Positions 45,476 through 48,877 of a stretch of DNA of 48,877 nucleotides are shown piece by piece; the stretch's first letter is position 1, and every line of letters begins with the position of its first letter. The position numbers and the translations under genes were made by a program. Origin of the DNA: Helochares maculicollis (Eukaryota; Arthropoda; Insecta; Coleoptera; Hydrophilidae); the NCBI GenBank assembly GCA_033557835.1, contig JAWQRO010000205.1, forward strand, positions 1-48,877, given 5' to 3'. Below the pieces are notes generated by a model. It did no database searches and was not told the DNA's origin. It saw nothing but the letters and a program-made list of their open reading frames with translations.

Positions 45476-46134
45476 TGGTTTAATAGATAAAATTTTGAAC
45501 GCAACGTTTAGGAGCGTAAACTAAAAGTTGTGTCTAGATCTCAATTCCACTTTTGAACTTTTGGGCTTTATAAGTCGAAAGTATACTAAATAAAAGGTTT
45601 TTTGATACAGTAACAAGTATTTTATTTGGCTTCACTTCGCTTAGATATGTATTTAGGTCAACAAGTATACATGAGCACTCATGCATACATTGGTATACAG
45701 GCGGTAAGGGTCTATCTTACCACTAATAAAGCAAATAAATATAAATTACACTTTGGATGTAAGTATAAATTCAAAAACGTAAACAAACAATTTGAGGTTA
45801 TGATTACGGTTAGTTACTTTTGAAATTCGGCAGCCTAGAAAACTTGTGGTAACGGTGGCCAATCAGCGTTAGCGTTGATATTATCGGAGTGGCCGCTAAC
45901 CAATGGGACGCAAACTACAAAACCAAACTGGGGACTATCCCAGTTACTCCGCTACCAAGTTGGCAGAACTGCATTGCCCAAGATCTCGCTTAGCCCTTTC
46001 AGATTTGTAATAGCTTGGTAATTAGTGTATTGTTGAACTTAACCTCACTTTTCAAATGTGAACCGATTAAACTTTAGTAAATACACATTATTAATGCTTA
46101 GAACACACATAGCTGTACGGAAGTTCGCCCAAAA
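45476..46134 (+). other. Gap between PPO-F and cyclin H
   Basis: PPO-F ends with AATAAA at 45589-45594. The rest is AT-rich and presumably includes the cyclin H promoter. I see no TATA box and no further gene. Confidence 0.6.
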
Positions 46135-47109
46135 ATGTTCCCCGAGAGCACGCAGTGTAAATATTGGATGTTCGCCAGTGAGGAGGAGCTCAACAAGTTG
46201 AGGGATGCTGCGAATCACAAACACATCCAAACATACGGACAGAATGTGAGCGAAGCGAATAAATACGATTACTTCCTGACCCCCGAAGAAGACAAAATAA
46301 TGGTGAGGCGTTTCGAGCTCTACCTGCGTGATTTTTGCAAGAGATTTCAGCCCCCCATGCCCCGATGCGTAATGGGCACAGCGTTTCACTACTTCAAGCG
46401 CTTCTACATAAACAATTCGGTCATGAACTACCACCCCAAAGAAATCATGGTGACCTGCGTCTATTTGGCCTGCAAAGTTGAAGAGTTCAACGTCTCGATT
46501 ACGCAGTTCGTCGCGAACATCAAAGGCGATCGGGAAAAGGCCACCGATATCATCCTGAATAACGAACTGCTGCTGATGGAGCAACTGAACTTCCACCTGA
46601 CGATACACAACCCCTTCAGGCCTGTCGAAGGCTTATTAATCGATATTAAAACCAGAACGAACATGGCCGATCCGGAACGGCTGCGCCCCGGAACCGAGCA
46701 CTTCTTAGAGAGGATATTTTTGACGGACGTCGTGCTGGTGTACGCTCCCTCCCAGATAGCCTTAGCGGCCGTTCTGCATGCGGCATCTAAGCTGCAAGAG
46801 AACTTGGATTCGTATGTAACGGACACTTTGTTCGGCGAGGAGGGCCAGGGAAGGCTGGAAGATCTCATCGAGGCCGTCCGAAGTATTAGGTCGATGGTTA
46901 AGCTGGTGGATCAGTTGCCCGATAAGAACCAGCACAAGCAATTGGACAAGAAGCTGGAGAAGTGCCGAAACCCGGAGAATAATCCCGACAGTGAGATCTA
47001 CAAGAAGAAAATGCTGGCGTTGCTGAACGACGACGACGACGCTTACACGCAAATCACTGCGACGAGGGACACTCTGGACAACTCGACCCTCAACAGCATG
47101 CCCATGTGA
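46135..47109 (+). CDS. CycH: Cyclin H
   Basis: Regulatory subunit of the CDK-activating kinase (with Cdk7 and Mat1), which also phosphorylates the RNA polymerase II tail within TFIIH. It is a single exon of 324 residues, matching the vertebrate 323. The N-terminus has the family pattern YWMFASEEELNKLRDAAN. The first cyclin box includes CVMGTAFHYFKRFYINNSVM and the block MVTCVYLACKVEEF. The second includes VYAPSQIALAAVLHAA. The C-terminal helix is rich in Lys, Asp and Glu. The start at 46135 aligns with the family start. A poly(A) signal lies near 47166. Confidence 0.96.
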   Translation: MFPESTQCKYWMFASEEELNKLRDAANHKHIQTYGQNVSEANKYDYFLTPEEDKIMVRRFELYLRDFCKRFQPPMPRCVMGTAFHYFKRFYINNSVMNYHPKEIMVTCVYLACKVEEFNVSITQFVANIKGDREKATDIILNNELLLMEQLNFHLTIHNPFRPVEGLLIDIKTRTNMADPERLRPGTEHFLERIFLTDVVLVYAPSQIALAAVLHAASKLQENLDSYVTDTLFGEEGQGRLEDLIEAVRSIRSMVKLVDQLPDKNQHKQLDKKLEKCRNPENNPDSEIYKKKMLALLNDDDDAYTQITATRDTLDNSTLNSMPM

Positions 47110-47360
47110 GTTTGTATATTTATTGTTTCGCTGCAAATTGTTTGTTATTATTAGTATTAAGGAAAAATAAAACGGTTTTTAAATTTGATGCGTTCGTTTG
47201 TCGTTTTTTTAACTTGTTTGATTCGTCATTTGAAGTGGGAAGGATTCTATCAGCGAATGTGTTGATTAAAGGACACTGAATTTGGATACTCGTGACGTCT
47301 TTCTCCTGCAATTGGTCCTCGTTGACAATTGTTTTTATTTATTTATTGGGTCTATTTGAG

Positions 47361-47367
47361 TCTCTGG

Positions 47368-47424
<57 letters not shown>
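47361..47424. repeat. CT microsatellite
   Basis: Nearly pure TC dinucleotide run of about 64 bases, broken by two TATC units. Confidence 0.97.
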
Positions 47425-47835
47425 TATATTCTTATTTTGTACATGCAATCTGTGGTATTTGTTCGCTCGCTCTTACTTAAAATTGTTGATCTAAGCTTCT
47501 AACAACTAAAAACATTCCGTTATCAAGTGCGTTAATTAGCCAATTTCATTACGGTTAAGCATCGTACTAAAGAGATGAATGTCACTGAATGTAGCCATTG
47601 TAATTCATTGTTAGCTATGAATGAGAGTGATTAACTTCTACAATAGCAACGGAAGTGCCAAAATTAACCTTTAAAACACAAGTTTGAACGATTCATGAGG
47701 TAAGTGCCGTTTATTTATAAATAATCTAAGTGCACAACATAATTTACCCGTAAATTTATTAAAGCTCAAGCCTTTTATTTATAGTAATCCATTTAGAAAT
47801 AACAAAATGAAAAATTTTAAATAATTTGAAATCGA

Positions 47836-48140
47836 AGTGCTGCCACCTACTAGATAGTAGCGTAACGCACTTCATGTTGACTATTTAAATACAGGAAACT
47901 GTAATTATATTCAAATACTTATAATACGTCACTATGAAAGGGCGCTGCGTAATTAATATTTCTAACTATCTGTTTGTTTAGCAACTATATTATGATCGTT
48001 TAAAAAAAAAACTAAGTGACAAGTGCTACCATCTCGTTGTTAGTAGCCAAACATATTTAATATTAACTGTTATAATGTAGCTATTTTTTTCGAGAGGGCG
48101 CTGGATGTTAAATATTTTTCACTATTGGCATGATAAGATA
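47836..48140. repeat. Diverged direct duplication, about 170-base unit
   Basis: AAGTGCTGCCACCTAC...TAGTAG near 47838 is echoed by AAGTGCTACCATCTCG...TAGTAG near 48020, and AGGGCGCTGCG near 47940 by AGGGCGCTGGATG near 48098. The parts between are poorly conserved. The origin is unknown. Confidence 0.4.
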
Positions 48141-48162
48141 TTAAATTATAATTGCGTCGAGC

Positions 48163-48187
48163 TAACATGTCCAATGCGGACATGTTC
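48163..48187. promoter_or_regulatory. p53-response-element-like palindrome
   Basis: TAACATGTCC, a 5-base spacer, then GGACATGTTC. The second half-site fits RRRCWWGYYY fully and the first in 9 of 10 positions. Both have a CATG core. Function is not shown. Confidence 0.35.
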
Positions 48188-48877
48188 CCGGTGACCGTCA
48201 AGGAATAGAGCTAATGCCTAAGGTTGTGGCACCAATCTCAAAGCAGCCGTGCCTTGATTAGAGACGGTCGAAGGCTAGTACGCAGCCGACTAGAACCACT
48301 AGAAATGGATTAAATGCGAAACAACGGTTGCCTTGGGAGAAACAAGGGAGAGGCGGCGATTATGGAAACATGAAGAAATGGATTGTTTTGAGACCTTTCT
48401 GTTTGATATGCGGTAATATAGTTTTTGTGGGAGAATTTATAATCGTTCATTTAGACATTATAATACCTTCACACTACCCTCAAGTTTCGAGCTCAGTCTT
48501 GATGGTCTTAATCAATCGAACTTATTAACATAGATTTAATTGTGCTGCTAAATTACATTAAAGTATCACAACATAATACATACTAGTGCTCAGAAGTCAT
48601 GTAAAACACCCTTCTCCATATTTATTTTCTTTAATATTTAAAAGCAAAATTTTAACCGCTTTTATTCAGATACAATCACATTCAATAGGCAACTGCGAAA
48701 TAGATCTAACTGGAAATTCACAGAAATTTGAATATTTTTTTTCGCAAAGCTCATCGCAGAGCACTAAGGTTATAAATGACAAAACATTAGCAGCATATTC
48801 TGACGCTAAATTCTACTTTAATGTAGAAGAAAAGCATCGAATATTATGTATAATGCTAAGTAAAATTACAAAAAGAT

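Larger units (their letters stand above)
47110..48877. other. Non-coding DNA downstream of cyclin H
   Basis: Includes the cyclin H 3' UTR, a CT microsatellite, a rough tandem duplication (about 47836-48140) and a p53-like palindrome at 48163-48187. The open frames here are short and unconvincing. Confidence 0.6.

Noticed and set aside
48190..48300. Possible tRNA or small structured RNA
   Set aside because: I could not form a cloverleaf or find A and B box sequences.

Overview
The window is nuclear DNA of an insect, most likely a beetle. The grounds are hexamerin-type prophenoloxidases (PPO), many introns of 50-70 bases with GT-AG borders, AATAAA poly(A) signals, and ordinary animal housekeeping genes. 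The order is inferred from gene content and gene style, not proved.

Layout, left to right: PPO-A (minus, 0.9-3.7 kb); Arp8 (minus, 4.7-6.5 kb); two tandem C2H2 zinc-finger paralogues (plus, 7.0-8.6 and 9.2-14.5 kb), the second holding the cilia gene CFAP206 on the opposite strand inside its first intron; PPO-B, PPO-C and PPO-D in tandem (plus, 14.9-26.7 kb); the purine-synthesis gene Prat/PPAT (minus, 27.6-29.2 kb); an unidentified coiled-coil protein (plus, 30.4-32.4 kb); PPO-E (minus, 32.7-35.2 kb); Pex19 (minus) and Pex12 (plus) head to head (35.8-38.8 kb); SRSF1/SF2 (minus, 40.9-42.3 kb); PPO-F (plus, 42.9-45.5 kb); cyclin H (plus, 46.1-47.1 kb). The last 1.8 kb holds a CT microsatellite, decayed repeat-like DNA and a p53-like site, but no gene I can support. 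All exon joins were read by eye and every gene model closes in frame.

The striking feature is six PPO genes in 45 kb, in both orientations and interleaved with unrelated genes. They fall into two types by their copper-B site. A, E and F have the HNMGH / FYRWH form. B, C and D have the HN(M/L)LH / FY(P/A)LH form. PPO-C is the most divergent: it lacks the Arg-Phe activation site at residues 50/51, carries Gly to Arg in the GCGWP motif and has a 65-70 residue C-terminal extension. The coding introns form a mosaic: two are shared by all six genes and the others are present in only some. All six upstream regions have a TATA box and RUNX-like (ACCACR) motifs, with GATA and/or ETS-like motifs in most. 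B and C share a composite RUNX-ETS block. This would fit blood-cell control by a Lozenge-type RUNX factor, as known for Drosophila crystal-cell PPO genes.

Other points of note: a Pex19/Pex12 bidirectional promoter, a three-copy dispersed repeat with a GCAAGGCCGCCTTGG core, a long hairpin at 39.57-39.65 kb, and a 21-base minisatellite upstream of PPO-C.
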